NCBI RefSeq assembly: GCF_014269205.2 | Contig: NZ_JABWRY020000001.1 | Span: forward strand, 4,760,001 to 4,824,000 | DNA from: Pseudomonas kermanshahensis | GTDB lineage: Bacteria; Pseudomonadota; Gammaproteobacteria; Pseudomonadales; Pseudomonadaceae | Direction: 5' to 3' | DNA: 64,000 bases | Shown here: positions 39,012 to 48,287 of the stretch, piece by piece | Layout of the letters: each line of letters starts with the position of its first letter | How positions within the stretch are numbered: position 1 is the stretch's first letter | Notes under the pieces: generated by a model | Seen by the model: the letters and a program-made list of their open reading frames with translations, nothing else | Told to the model about the DNA's origin: nothing | Databases searched by the model: none | Translations under genes and position numbers: made by a program

Positions 39012-40451
39012 ATGACTCCACACCTGATGAAACTGCTGGGCCTGTCCGCCGCCCTTCTGGCGATCAGCCAGGGCGTGCGCGCCGACGAGGTGAAAGCCCC
39101 GACGTTCAGCGCCGAACCCTGCTGCCAACTGTGCCCCGAGGCGCACGACGCCAGCCGCTACACCACCCGCTACCAGCAGAACTTCACCACGCTGGTACAG
39201 GCCCAGGGCGACTGGCTGTTCCGTACCCGCGAGGACCTGCGTACCGAGTTCAACACCACCCCCGCCGGCTACAAACGCCTGCAGCAGGTGCACGACGCGT
39301 TCAAAAAGCGCGGCGTAGAACTGGTCGTGGTCTACCAGCCGACCCGTGGCCTGGTGAACCGCAACATGCTCAAGCCGGAAGAAAAAGCCGCCTTCGACTA
39401 CCAGAAGGCCCTGGGCAACTACCAGGCCATGCTCCAGCGCTTCAGCAAGATGGGCTACAACGTGCCCGACCTGTCGCCGCTGACCAACGAGCAACTGGCC
39501 GCCGCCGACCAGGGCAAAGACTTCTACTTCCGCGGTGATCAGCACTGGACGCCGTATGGCGCCGAGCGCGCCGCCAAGATCGTGGCCGACACCGTGCACC
39601 ACATGCCGGCCTTCGAAGGCATCCCACGCAAGGAATTCGAAACCAAGAAGTCCGGGCGCATGGGCAAGACCGGCACCCTGCACAACGTCGCCGGCCAGCT
39701 CTGCGGCACCAGCTACGCCGTGCAGTACATGGACCAGTTCGCCACCGAGCCAAAAGGCGCGAGCGGCGGCGACGACCTCTTCGGCGATGGCGGCAACGCG
39801 CAGATCACCTTGGTCGGTACCAGCCACAGCGGCAAGAACTACAACTTCTCGGGCTTCCTCGAACAGTACATCGGCGCCGACGTGCTCAACGTCGCCTTCC
39901 CTGGCGGTGGCCTGGAAGGCTCGATGATCCAGTACCTGGGCAGCGAAGAGTTCCAGAAAAACCCGCCGAAGATTCTGATCTGGGAGTTCTCCCCGCTGTA
40001 TCGCCTGGACCAGGAAACCATCTGGCGGCAAATCCTCGGCCTGCTCGACGATGGCTGTGACGCACGCCCGGCGCTGATGAGCGCCAGCACCACGCTCAAG
40101 CCCGGCAAGAACGAGCTGATGGTCAACGGCAAGGGCGGTGTGATCAAAGACCTGATCAACCGCAACCTGCAGATGGACGTCAAGTTCGAAGACCCTTCGG
40201 TGAAGGTGCTGCAGGCCACCCTCTGGTACCTCAACGGCCGCCACGAGGACATTAAGCTGGAGAAACCGGAAACCTCCGACACCGACGGCCGCTTCGTCTT
40301 CCAGATGCGCGAAGACGAAGACTGGGCCAGCCAGAACCTGTTGGCCTTCGAAGTCCAGGGGCCGGAGAAAGGCACCCAGAAGGTCGAGGCCAAACTCTGC
40401 AAACGCAACAACTTCGCCGTGCCTGCGCAAACCGCGCAAGCCGGCCAGTGA
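39012..40451 (+). CDS. algX: Alginate O-acetyltransferase AlgX
   Basis: The 479-residue periplasmic protein transfers acetyl groups to mannuronan. A signal peptide (about 1-24) is followed by an SGNH-like domain with [13 protein letters not shown] (Asp/His) and [14 protein letters not shown] (nucleophile Ser). The C-terminal carbohydrate-binding module spans about residues 340-470. Two N-terminal cysteines (CCQLCPEAH) match the family disulfide region. 13 nt after algG. Confidence 0.97.
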   Translation: MTPHLMKLLGLSAALLAISQGVRADEVKAPTFSAEPCCQLCPEAHDASRYTTRYQQNFTTLVQAQGDWLFRTREDLRTEFNTTPAGYKRLQQVHDAFKKRGVELVVVYQPTRGLVNRNMLKPEEKAAFDYQKALGNYQAMLQRFSKMGYNVPDLSPLTNEQLAAADQGKDFYFRGDQHWTPYGAERAAKIVADTVHHMPAFEGIPRKEFETKKSGRMGKTGTLHNVAGQLCGTSYAVQYMDQFATEPKGASGGDDLFGDGGNAQITLVGTSHSGKNYNFSGFLEQYIGADVLNVAFPGGGLEGSMIQYLGSEEFQKNPPKILIWEFSPLYRLDQETIWRQILGLLDDGCDARPALMSASTTLKPGKNELMVNGKGGVIKDLINRNLQMDVKFEDPSVKVLQATLWYLNGRHEDIKLEKPETSDTDGRFVFQMREDEDWASQNLLAFEVQGPEKGTQKVEAKLCKRNNFAVPAQTAQAGQ

Positions 40452-40458
40452 GGCGACC

Positions 40459-41562
40459 ATGACCCCATTCAAGCGACTCATCAGCCCCGCCCTGCTCAGC
40501 CTGGCCCTGTTCGGCGGCGCCGCGCACGCCGCGCTGGTACCGCCCCTGGGTTACTACGAGGGGATCGAAAAGCTCAAGACCAGCGATGGCAAGTTCCGCT
40601 GCGAACCTGCCCCCAAGCCATACACCGGCGCGCTGCAGTTTCGCAGCAAGTACGAAGGCTCCGACAAGGCCCGGGCGACCCTCAATGTGGCCTCGGAAAA
40701 AGCCTTCCGCGACTCCACGGCCGACATCACCACGCTGGAGAAAGGCGTCAGCAAGATGGTCGGCCAGTACATGCGTGACGGCCGCCCAGCGCAGCTCGAC
40801 TGCACACTGGCCTGGCTCGAAACCTGGGCGCGGGCCGACGCCCTGCTGTCCACCGACTACAACCACACCGGCAAGTCGATGCGCAAATGGGCACTGGGCA
40901 GCATGAGCGGATCGTGGCTGCGCCTGAAGTTCTCTAACGCGCAGCCCCTGGCCGCGCACCAGGCCGAGGCCGAGCAGATCGAGCGTTGGTTCGCCCGCCT
41001 GGCCGAGCAGACCGTGCGCGACTGGAGCGACCTGCCGCTGGAGAAGATCAACAACCACAGCTACTGGGCGGCCTGGTCGGTGATGGCCACCGCCGTGGCC
41101 ACCGACCGTCGCGACCTGTTCGACTGGGCCGTGAAGGAATACAAGGTCGGCGCCAACCAGATCGACGACCAAGGCTTCCTGCCCAACGAAATCAAGCGCA
41201 AGCAGCGCGCCCTGGCTTACCACAACTATGCCCTGCCACCGCTGGCGATGATCGCCAGCTTCGCCAAGGTCAATGGCGTGGACCTGCGCAGCGAGAACAA
41301 CTTCGCCCTGCAGCGCCTGGGCGAAGGCGTGCTGGCCGGCGCCCGTGACCCGCGCCACTTCGCTGAACGCGCCGGTGCAAAACAGGACATGAAAGACCTC
41401 AAGGTCGACAGCAAGTACGCCTGGCTCGAGCCCTGGTGCGCGCTGTACCAGTGCGTCGGCGACACCCTGCAGCGCAAGCACGGCATGCAGCCGTTCGACA
41501 GCTTCAGGCTCGGCGGCAACCTGACCCGGGTCTATGACCCGAGCGCGGCTTCGAAGAAATAA
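40459..41562 (+). CDS. algL: Alginate lyase AlgL
   Basis: The 367-residue periplasmic polysaccharide lyase (PL5) removes alginate stranded in the periplasm. A signal peptide (to about residue 24, [12 protein letters not shown]) precedes the alpha/alpha toroid with [30 protein letters not shown], which contains the catalytic Asn-His pair and the Tyr/Arg region. Length and motifs fit the family. It ends before a REP pair, the only large gap (190 nt) inside the operon. Confidence 0.96.
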   Translation: MTPFKRLISPALLSLALFGGAAHAALVPPLGYYEGIEKLKTSDGKFRCEPAPKPYTGALQFRSKYEGSDKARATLNVASEKAFRDSTADITTLEKGVSKMVGQYMRDGRPAQLDCTLAWLETWARADALLSTDYNHTGKSMRKWALGSMSGSWLRLKFSNAQPLAAHQAEAEQIERWFARLAEQTVRDWSDLPLEKINNHSYWAAWSVMATAVATDRRDLFDWAVKEYKVGANQIDDQGFLPNEIKRKQRALAYHNYALPPLAMIASFAKVNGVDLRSENNFALQRLGEGVLAGARDPRHFAERAGAKQDMKDLKVDSKYAWLEPWCALYQCVGDTLQRKHGMQPFDSFRLGGNLTRVYDPSAASKK

Positions 41563-41570
41563 CGCAAAAC

Positions 41571-41671
41571 CCTGTGGGAGCCGGCTTGCCGGCGATGGGC
41601 CGCGAAGCGGCCCCTGACTATCGCTGGGCAAGGCTTCGCCTTGCATCGCAGGCAAGCCAGCTCCTACAGGG
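41571..41671. repeat. REP pair between algL and algI
   Basis: CCTGTGGGAGCCGGCTTGCC... and an inverted, slightly diverged copy (...GGCAAGCCAGCTCCTACAGG) flank a central hairpin (GGGCCGCGAAGCGGCCC). It splits the operon into algD-L and algI-A, so it may affect transcript stability or processing there. Confidence 0.9.
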
Positions 41672-41752
41672 ATCTAGGTAGCCCGCCACATTGCGTGGGG
41701 GGTTTGGGGGGCGTTTTGCCCTGGATGCTGTGAACAAATTAGGAGAACCGGG

Positions 41753-43210
41753 ATGGTCTTCTCGTCCAACGTGTTCCTGTTCCTGTTCTTGCCGATCTTT
41801 CTCGGCCTGTACTACCTGAGCGGGCAACGCTATCGCAACCTGCTGCTGCTGATCGCCAGCTACATCTTCTATGCCTGGTGGCGGGTGGACTTCCTCGCCC
41901 TGTTCGCTGGCGTGACCCTGTGGAACTACTGGATCGGCCTGAAAGTCGGCGCCGCCGGCGTGCGTACCAAACCGGCCCAGCGCTGGCTGCTGCTGGGCGT
42001 GGGCGTCGACCTGGCCATCCTTGGCTACTTCAAATACGCCAACTTCGGCGTCGACAGCCTCAATGCGATCATCACCTCGTTCGGCCTGGAGCCGTTCATC
42101 CTCACCCACGTGCTGCTGCCGATCGGTATCTCGTTCTACATCTTCGAGTCGATCAGCTACATCATCGACGTGTACCGCGGCGACACCCCGGCCACCCGCA
42201 ACCTGATCGACTTCGCGGCATTCGTGGCGATCTTCCCGCACCTGATCGCCGGCCCCGTGCTGCGCTTCAAAGACCTGGTCGACCAGTTCAACAACCGCAC
42301 CCACACCCTGGACAAGTTCTCCGAAGGCTGCACCCGCTTCATGCAGGGCTTCATCAAGAAAGTGTTCATCGCCGACACCTTGGCGGTGGTGGCCGACCAC
42401 TGTTTCGCCCTGCAGAACCCGACCACCGGCGATGCCTGGCTGGGCGCCCTGGCCTACACCGCGCAGCTGTACTTCGACTTCAGCGGCTACAGCGACATGG
42501 CCATCGGCCTGGGCCTGATGATGGGCTTCCGCTTCATGGAGAACTTCAAGCAGCCCTACATCAGCCAGTCGATCACCGAGTTCTGGCGCCGCTGGCACAT
42601 CAGCCTGTCGACCTGGCTGCGTGACTACCTGTACATCACCCTGGGCGGCAACCGCAAAGGCACCTTCAACACCTACCGCAACCTGTTCCTGACCATGCTG
42701 CTGGGCGGGCTGTGGCACGGCGCCAACTTCACCTACATCCTCTGGGGCGCCTGGCACGGTATGTGGCTGGCGATCGAGCGGGCGCTGGGCATCGACACCA
42801 ACCCGCAGCGTTTCAACCCGGTCAAGTGGGCCTTCACCTTCCTGCTGGTCGTGGTCGGCTGGGTGATCTTCCGTGCCGAGAACCTGCACGTGGCCGGGCG
42901 CATGTACGCCGCTATGTTCAGCTTTGGTGAATGGCAGCTGTCGGAGCTCAACCGCGCCCAACTGACCGGCTTGCAAGTGGCCACCTTGGTCATCGCCTAC
43001 CTCACCCTGGCGTTCTTCGGCCTGCGCGACTTCTACCGCAATGCCAAGCCGACACCCAAGGCAACCCCGGTGCAGGTCAACGCCGACGGCTCGATCGGCC
43101 TGGACTGGACTCGGGTGATGACCCGCGCCCTGGTCCTGCTGCTGTTCGTGGCCTCGATCCTCAAGCTTTCGGCGCAGAGCTACTCGCCGTTCCTTTACTT
43201 CCAGTTCTGA
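41753..43210 (+). CDS. algI: Alginate O-acetylation MBOAT protein AlgI
   Basis: The 485-residue polytopic membrane O-acyltransferase passes acetyl groups from a cytoplasmic donor across the inner membrane. The MBOAT His is in GGLWHGANFTYILWGAWHGMWLA (about residues 320-342). Many hydrophobic helices are seen from residue 5 onward. AGGAGAACCGGG provides a strong ribosome-binding site. It begins the acetylation subcluster algI-J-F after the REP-containing gap. Confidence 0.97.
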   Translation: MVFSSNVFLFLFLPIFLGLYYLSGQRYRNLLLLIASYIFYAWWRVDFLALFAGVTLWNYWIGLKVGAAGVRTKPAQRWLLLGVGVDLAILGYFKYANFGVDSLNAIITSFGLEPFILTHVLLPIGISFYIFESISYIIDVYRGDTPATRNLIDFAAFVAIFPHLIAGPVLRFKDLVDQFNNRTHTLDKFSEGCTRFMQGFIKKVFIADTLAVVADHCFALQNPTTGDAWLGALAYTAQLYFDFSGYSDMAIGLGLMMGFRFMENFKQPYISQSITEFWRRWHISLSTWLRDYLYITLGGNRKGTFNTYRNLFLTMLLGGLWHGANFTYILWGAWHGMWLAIERALGIDTNPQRFNPVKWAFTFLLVVVGWVIFRAENLHVAGRMYAAMFSFGEWQLSELNRAQLTGLQVATLVIAYLTLAFFGLRDFYRNAKPTPKATPVQVNADGSIGLDWTRVMTRALVLLLFVASILKLSAQSYSPFLYFQF

Positions 43211-43215
43211 GGTTG

Positions 43216-44379
43216 ATGACCATGACCCGGACATTACGCATTACCTATTCGCTGACGTTCCTCGGCCTGCTGGTCGGCATGGGCGCCTGGTCCACCGGCG
43301 GCCTGGAAAGCTTCCAGCGCACCGCGCAGATGACCCTGCTCAACGGCAAGCTGGCCAAGGCTGCCGAGACCCACTACGACGAGCAGTTCCCGATCAAACG
43401 CCTGGGCACCAACCTTTGGGCGGCGCTGGACTTCAAGCTGTTCAACGAAGGCCGCCCGGGCGTGGTGCTGGGTCGTGACCAGTGGCTGTTCAGCGATGAA
43501 GAGTTCAAACCCACCGCCGGTGCCGAGCAACTGATGCAGGAAAACCTGGCGCTGATCCGTGGCGTGCGCGACACCCTGCAACAACACGGCAGCCAGCTGG
43601 TGCTGGCAATCGTGCCGGCCAAGGCGCGGGTCTATTCCGAATACGTCGGCAAGGAGCTGCCCGCCAGCCTGCACGACGACCTGTACAACCGCTTCCATGC
43701 CCAAGCCCGCCAGGCCAACGTGTTCGCCCCAGACCTGATGGCGCCCATGGAGCAGGCCAAGGCCCGCGGCCAGGTGTTCCTGCGTACCGACACGCACTGG
43801 ACGCCGATGGGCGCGGAAGTCGCCGCGCAAGCCTTGGCCGAAGCGGTCAGCCGCCAGAGCCTGCTCAATGGCGACCCGCAAACCTTCATCACCGAAGCCG
43901 GTAATACGGCGCCCTACAAAGGCGACCTGACCAACTTCCTGCCACTCGACCCGCTGTTCAGCAACCTGCTGCCGAGCCCGGACAACCTGCAGCAACGCAC
44001 CACGCGCCCAGCCGAAGCCGCTGGCGATGCGGGCGACGCGCTGTTCGCCGACAGCCAGATCCCGGTCGCACTGGTCGGCACCAGCTACAGCGCCAACCCG
44101 CACTGGAACTTCCTCGGCGCCTTGCAGCAAGCCTTGCGCAGCGACGTCGCCAACTACGCCGAAGACGGCCACGGCCCACTGTTGCCGATGCTCAAGTACC
44201 TGCAAAGCGATGCCTTCAAAAATGCCGCGCCACAAGTGGTGGTGTGGGAATTCCCCGAACGTTATCTGCCCATGAAAAACGACCTCAGCAGCTTCGATCC
44301 GCAGTGGATCGCCCAGCTGAAGAACTCCCGTAAATCCGAAGAAAACCTGGCCCTGTCGTCCACCCGGACGAACCACTGA
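43216..44379 (+). CDS. algJ: Alginate O-acetyltransferase AlgJ
   Basis: The 387-residue periplasmic protein belongs to the AlgX/AlgJ SGNH-like family. It has an N-terminal membrane/signal anchor (about residues 8-28), the Asp-His motif TDTHWTPMGAEVAA, and the Ser motif GTSYSANPHWNF. It is needed for O-acetylation with AlgI and AlgF. A much longer open frame extends upstream inside algI, but MTMTRTLRITYSLTFLG at 43216, or ATG 43222, is the family start; it lies 5 nt after the algI stop. Confidence 0.95.
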   Translation: MTMTRTLRITYSLTFLGLLVGMGAWSTGGLESFQRTAQMTLLNGKLAKAAETHYDEQFPIKRLGTNLWAALDFKLFNEGRPGVVLGRDQWLFSDEEFKPTAGAEQLMQENLALIRGVRDTLQQHGSQLVLAIVPAKARVYSEYVGKELPASLHDDLYNRFHAQARQANVFAPDLMAPMEQAKARGQVFLRTDTHWTPMGAEVAAQALAEAVSRQSLLNGDPQTFITEAGNTAPYKGDLTNFLPLDPLFSNLLPSPDNLQQRTTRPAEAAGDAGDALFADSQIPVALVGTSYSANPHWNFLGALQQALRSDVANYAEDGHGPLLPMLKYLQSDAFKNAAPQVVVWEFPERYLPMKNDLSSFDPQWIAQLKNSRKSEENLALSSTRTNH

Positions 44380-44393
44380 TCGAAAGAGAGGAA

Positions 44394-45047
44394 ATGCACA
44401 TGACTACCAAGACTTCCATTGCCAAAGCCCTCACCCTCGCAGCAGGCCTGTCCCTTGCTTCGATGCAGGCCTTCGCCGGTGCCGACGCCGCGTTGTACGG
44501 CCCGACTGCACCGAAAGGTTCAACCTTCGTGCGCCTGTACAACGCCGCCAACGCACCTGCCGCCGCCTCGGTCGGCAACACCCAGATCAAGCAGGTCGGC
44601 GCCCAGGCCAGCAGCGATTTCAGCTTCCTCCCAGGCGGTGACTACACCGCCCAGGTGGGCGGCAAGAGCGTGCCGGTCAAGCTGGCCTCCGACAAGTACT
44701 ACACCCTGGTCAACAGCAGCAGCGGCAACCCGCAACTGATCGAAGAGCCACCGTTCAAGAACAAGCAGAAAGCCCTGGTACGCGTACAGAACCTCAGCGA
44801 CCAGTCGCTGACCCTGAAGACCGCCGATGGCAAGACCGAAGTAGTCACGCCGGTCGCCGCCAAAGGCCGTGGCGAGCGTGAGATCAACCCGGTCAAGGTC
44901 AACCTCGCCCTGTATGCCGGCGACAAGAAAGTCAGCGACGTCAAACCCGTCGCCCTGGAGCGCGGCGAAGCCGCCGTGCTGTACGTCACCGGTTCCGGCA
45001 GCAGCCTGTCGCCGGTCTGGGTTACCCGCCCAGTGTCCACTAACTGA
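44394..45047 (+). CDS. algF: Alginate O-acetylation protein AlgF
   Basis: The 217-residue periplasmic protein has a signal peptide (to about residue 29, MQAFAGADA). AALYGPTAPKGSTFVRLYNAANAPA and PGGDYTAQVGGKSVPVKLASDKYYTLVN are the conserved family blocks. It is required for acetylation and has no known catalytic motif. ATG codons at 44394 and 44400 are both possible (MHMTTKTS). 14 nt after algJ. Confidence 0.95.
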   Translation: MHMTTKTSIAKALTLAAGLSLASMQAFAGADAALYGPTAPKGSTFVRLYNAANAPAAASVGNTQIKQVGAQASSDFSFLPGGDYTAQVGGKSVPVKLASDKYYTLVNSSSGNPQLIEEPPFKNKQKALVRVQNLSDQSLTLKTADGKTEVVTPVAAKGRGEREINPVKVNLALYAGDKKVSDVKPVALERGEAAVLYVTGSGSSLSPVWVTRPVSTN

Positions 45048-45084
45048 TCCCCTGCCTCATTAACGACCTTATTGGAGAAACATC

Positions 45085-46539
45085 ATGATCCCGGTAATTC
45101 TTTCTGGTGGTAGCGGTTCGCGTCTGTGGCCTCTGTCGCGCAAGCAGTTCCCCAAGCAGTTCCTGGCCCTGACCGGTGAGCACACGCTGTTCCAGCAAAC
45201 CCTCCAGCGCCTGGTGTTCGAAGGTATGGACGCGCCGATCGTGGTCTGCAACAAGGACCACACGTTCATCGTTCAGGAACAGCTCTCGGCACTGAAGCTG
45301 AAAACCCAGGGCATCCTGATGGAACCGTTTGGCCGCAACACCGCCCCTGCCGTTGCGATGACCGCGATGAAACTGGTCAGCGAAGGCCGCGACGACCTGA
45401 TGCTGGTGCTGCCCGCCGACCACGTGATCGACGATCAGAAAGCCCTGCAGCGCGCCCTGGCCCTGGCCACCGTGGCCGCCGAGCGTGGCGAGATGGTGCT
45501 GTTCGGCGTGCCGGCGACCAAACCCGAGACCGGCTATGGCTACATCCGCTCCAGCCAGGACGCACTGCTGCCCGAAGGTGTGGCGCGGGTGGCGCAATTC
45601 GTTGAAAAACCCGACGAGAAACGCGCCGCCGAGTTCGTCAAGGCCGGGGGCTACTTCTGGAACAGCGGCATGTTCCTGTTCCGCGCCAGCCGCTTCCTCG
45701 AAGAGCTGAAAAAACACGACGCCGACATCTATGACACCTGCGTGCTGGCCCTGGAGCGCAGTCAGGCAGACGGCGATGTGCTGAACATCGACGAAGCCAC
45801 CTTCGCCTGCTGCCCGGACAATTCCATCGACTACGCGGTGATGGAAAAGACCCAACGCGCCTGCGTGGTGCCGATGTCGGCCGGCTGGAGCGACGTGGGC
45901 TGCTGGTCGTCGCTGTGGGATGTGCACGAGAAGGACGACAACGGCAACGTCACCAAGGGCGATGTGGTGGTGCAGGACAGCCGCAATTGCATGATCCACG
46001 GCAACGGCAAGCTGGTGTCGGTGATCGGCCTTGAGAACATCGTCGTGGTCGAGACCAAGGACGCCATGATGATTGCCCACAAGGACAAGGTCCAAGGCGT
46101 CAAGCAGATGGTCAAGACCCTCGACGAGCAAGGCCGCAGCGAGACCCAGAACCACCTGGAAGTGTACCGCCCATGGGGCTCGTACGATTCGGTGGACATG
46201 GGCGGCCGCTTCCAGGTCAAGCACATCACTGTCAAGCCAGGCGCCAGCCTGTCGCTGCAGATGCACCACCACCGCGCCGAGCACTGGATCGTGGTGTCCG
46301 GCACCGCCGAGGTGACCTGCGACGAAAACGTGTTCCTGCTCACCGAGAACCAGTCGACCTACATCCCGATCGCCTCGGTGCACCGCCTGCGCAACCCGGG
46401 CAAGATCCCGCTGGAGATCATCGAAGTGCAGTCCGGCAGCTACCTGGGCGAAGATGACATCGAGCGCTTCGAAGATGTGTATGGGCGCACTTCCACGCCG
46501 GTCGAGCGTGGGGTTTCGGTGAAAACCATCGCGCAGTAA
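45085..46539 (+). CDS. algA: Mannose-1-phosphate guanylyltransferase / mannose-6-phosphate isomerase
   Basis: This 484-residue bifunctional enzyme supplies GDP-mannose to AlgD. The N-terminal nucleotidyltransferase has the signature LSGGSGSRLWPLSRKQFPKQF (residues 5-25) and FVEKPDEKRA. The C-terminal cupin isomerase part (about residues 350-475) has LQMHHHRAEHWIVVSGTAEVT with metal-binding histidines. It closes the alginate operon, as in P. aeruginosa. A strong hairpin follows 5 nt after the stop. Confidence 0.97.
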   Translation: MIPVILSGGSGSRLWPLSRKQFPKQFLALTGEHTLFQQTLQRLVFEGMDAPIVVCNKDHTFIVQEQLSALKLKTQGILMEPFGRNTAPAVAMTAMKLVSEGRDDLMLVLPADHVIDDQKALQRALALATVAAERGEMVLFGVPATKPETGYGYIRSSQDALLPEGVARVAQFVEKPDEKRAAEFVKAGGYFWNSGMFLFRASRFLEELKKHDADIYDTCVLALERSQADGDVLNIDEATFACCPDNSIDYAVMEKTQRACVVPMSAGWSDVGCWSSLWDVHEKDDNGNVTKGDVVVQDSRNCMIHGNGKLVSVIGLENIVVVETKDAMMIAHKDKVQGVKQMVKTLDEQGRSETQNHLEVYRPWGSYDSVDMGGRFQVKHITVKPGASLSLQMHHHRAEHWIVVSGTAEVTCDENVFLLTENQSTYIPIASVHRLRNPGKIPLEIIEVQSGSYLGEDDIERFEDVYGRTSTPVERGVSVKTIAQ

Positions 46540-46544
46540 ACGAA

Positions 46545-46583
46545 CGTAGCGCCTCACATTGAACTAACGCGTGAGGCGCTACG
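46545..46583 (+). terminator. Terminator of the alginate operon
   Basis: CGTAGCGCCTCAC and GTGAGGCGCTACG form a perfect 13-bp stem with a 13-nt loop just after algA. Confidence 0.85.
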
Positions 46584-46619
46584 TACTCAGCACCGTTCTT
46601 CACACTACGTGGATAAACG

Positions 46620-47066
46620 TTAGAGGGTCGGACAATTCATGTAAAAAGTTCCACCTGTCACAGCGATCGATTCGAAACCCTCGAGCTGGCATTCAAAAGC
46701 ACCCTGAATTATTATTTCCCGCTCCCACTTAAACGACCAGATCCTACCCGTAGTTGACACAGAGGTCGACATCAGATAAACCCATGGCAGCCCACTATCG
46801 TACTCGCCAATAGCGTGGTCAGGTCCTTCAAGGTCCAGTGGAAAATTTATAGCAAATATATCTTTACGACCTGACTCCAACACCACGTCACCGGCAAGTA
46901 CCCTGTCATTATTGATATCCTGATAACCCCAATAAAATTGACCAGTAAACGCTGCCAACCTACCATTAAAATAAGCATTTATCCGGCCGCGCTCACTTCT
47001 CGGAAGCGGTTCAAGTTTCACTAGGTTCGCTTTAGCTTTTGCGTTTGCAAAGGTATTTAAATCCAT
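46620..47066 (-). CDS. Protein of unknown function, paralogue of the next gene
   Basis: I do not recognise this 148-residue protein. It has no signal peptide or membrane helix. The segment DIFAINFPLDLEGPDHAIGE, then RIWSFKWEREIIIQGAFECQ and a C-terminal VTGGTFYMN, align with the first half of the gene at 47332-48117 (FIYIGFPLDIKDGDHTLGE ... SLVWNREECGVAGKFDF ... VSKGVFDIAY). Start: ATG 47066, 8 nt after GAGGAG; GTG 47072 in the same frame is less well spaced. The gene is AT-richer than algA and lies convergent to it. Soluble beta-rich protein is all that can be suggested. Confidence 0.7.
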   Translation of the reverse strand: MDLNTFANAKAKANLVKLEPLPRSERGRINAYFNGRLAAFTGQFYWGYQDINNDRVLAGDVVLESGRKDIFAINFPLDLEGPDHAIGEYDSGLPWVYLMSTSVSTTGRIWSFKWEREIIIQGAFECQLEGFESIAVTGGTFYMNCPTL

Positions 47067-47162
47067 AGCCACCGCTCCTCATGACGCCTCACGCGGATTA
47101 ATAAAAATTAGGCTCAACATCACAAACACTGCTGTACTCTAGGCCTTTGCCACTAACGCGCA

Positions 47163-47180
47163 ACTGGCAAAAATGCTAGG
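47163..47180 (+). repeat. ACTGGCARAAATGCTAGG direct repeat, copy 1
   Basis: ACTGGCAAAAATGCTAGG recurs at 48238-48255 with one change. TGCTAGG resembles an extended -10, so a promoter element is possible. Confidence 0.5.
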
Positions 47181-47280
47181 TGGAACACCCCTTTACCCAG
47201 TCCCAAAACACCTGCGCAGTGCCATTTTCTTCCGGTTCAGCGTGCGTTTCCTGAAGACCCTCGCACCGTAATGCGAAGCC

Positions 47281-47311
47281 AGCCCCGCCTCTTGCAAAGA
47301 GGTGGGGCTTT
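47281..47311 (+). terminator. Hairpin with T-tract on the plus strand
   Basis: AGCCCC-G-CCTCTT-GC-AAGAGG-T-GGGGCT followed by TTTT forms a terminator-like hairpin in the plus sense, although no plus-strand gene is annotated before it. It could end a short RNA from 47180 or act on the minus-strand gene at 47332. Confidence 0.55.
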
Positions 47312-47331
47312 TGGATGACCGTTTTGCTGTT

Positions 47332-48117
47332 TTACAGCTTCAGGTCGACATGGCCTTCCTGAAATGTGAAAGGCTGAGCGTTGTAGTGGAATGCAAGCGT
47401 GAAGGCGAAGGACAAGGCTCTACCTGGCGCCCACGCCAACTGGGTAATGGCGTAATCGTCAGCCATAATCAAGCCGTGATTAACGCTGGCAAAGGCGCGC
47501 TTGACCGAAGGTTGGTTGTTTTGATCGTACTCCAGAAGGAACACCGCCCCCAGGGCCAGCAAGCCGCCCTCAAGGCCAATGGACTGCTTGACCGCGACAA
47601 ACGTCGGGCGCTCACGGTCACCGTTGTAACCCTGTTCATTAGCGTTGAACTTGGTATTATTTTTCAGTGCGGGAACGATGACCGCAGAGGCAGCACTTGC
47701 GGTGTTGCGCTGCAGCGCAGAGGCGGGCTTTTCATAGGCAATATCAAACACACCCTTTGAGACTTGAAAGTCACGCGCATATTCATCTTTGCCTTTGAAA
47801 TCAAACTTACCCGCGACCCCACACTCCTCCCGGTTCCATACCAGGCTTTGTATCACGCCACTGTGCGCAGGGCCTGATACGTCACTCCCCAAGTAGGCCG
47901 ATGTGCCGCCCTCACCGAGGGTATGATCGCCATCCTTGATGTCCAACGGGAAGCCAATGTAGATGAATTCTTCAACGCCCTGCGCGGGGTTGCGGATACC
48001 CAGCACACCGCCGAGCGGGTCGAACCAGACGTCTTGAGCAATGAATTGCTCGCCTGTTGGCAGGGTGGCAGTCATCGCACCAGATGCGTTGCCGGTTTGG
48101 GTATTAAGTACGCTCAT
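47332..48117 (-). CDS. Protein of unknown function, two-part relative of the 46.6-kb gene
   Basis: This 261-residue protein is not recognised. Its first half (about residues 1-130) carries the FPLDI-x3-DHTLGE and LVWNREECG segments shared with the gene at 46620-47066. The second half (about 150-261: GYNGDRERPTFVAVKQSIGLEGGLLALGAVFLLEYDQ, NHGLIMADDYAITQLAW) has no counterpart in that shorter protein. No signal peptide. Start ATG 48117 with GGAG 7 nt upstream. Same strand and probably same origin as its neighbour; the 265-nt gap between them holds a repeat copy and a hairpin. Confidence 0.7.
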   Translation of the reverse strand: MSVLNTQTGNASGAMTATLPTGEQFIAQDVWFDPLGGVLGIRNPAQGVEEFIYIGFPLDIKDGDHTLGEGGTSAYLGSDVSGPAHSGVIQSLVWNREECGVAGKFDFKGKDEYARDFQVSKGVFDIAYEKPASALQRNTASAASAVIVPALKNNTKFNANEQGYNGDRERPTFVAVKQSIGLEGGLLALGAVFLLEYDQNNQPSVKRAFASVNHGLIMADDYAITQLAWAPGRALSFAFTLAFHYNAQPFTFQEGHVDLKL

Positions 48118-48237
48118 GATTGACTCCGAAAGCTGATGATTTTAATGAGTGGTAACAAGCTGCCTGTCACACAGATGCCAACGAAGGCAGCCAGTTTTAA
48201 CGCGCTTTCAGATTAGGGTGAGGGCGGCTACGGCGGT

Positions 48238-48255
48238 ACTGGCAGAAATGCTAGG
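48238..48255 (+). repeat. ACTGGCARAAATGCTAGG direct repeat, copy 2
   Basis: ACTGGCAGAAATGCTAGG, one mismatch from 47163-47180. It lies 33 nt upstream of the small membrane protein gene, where TGCTAGGAT could be its extended -10. Confidence 0.5.
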
Positions 48256-48287
48256 ATGGCCAGATCAGTGCAATCAAGGTTGTCTCC

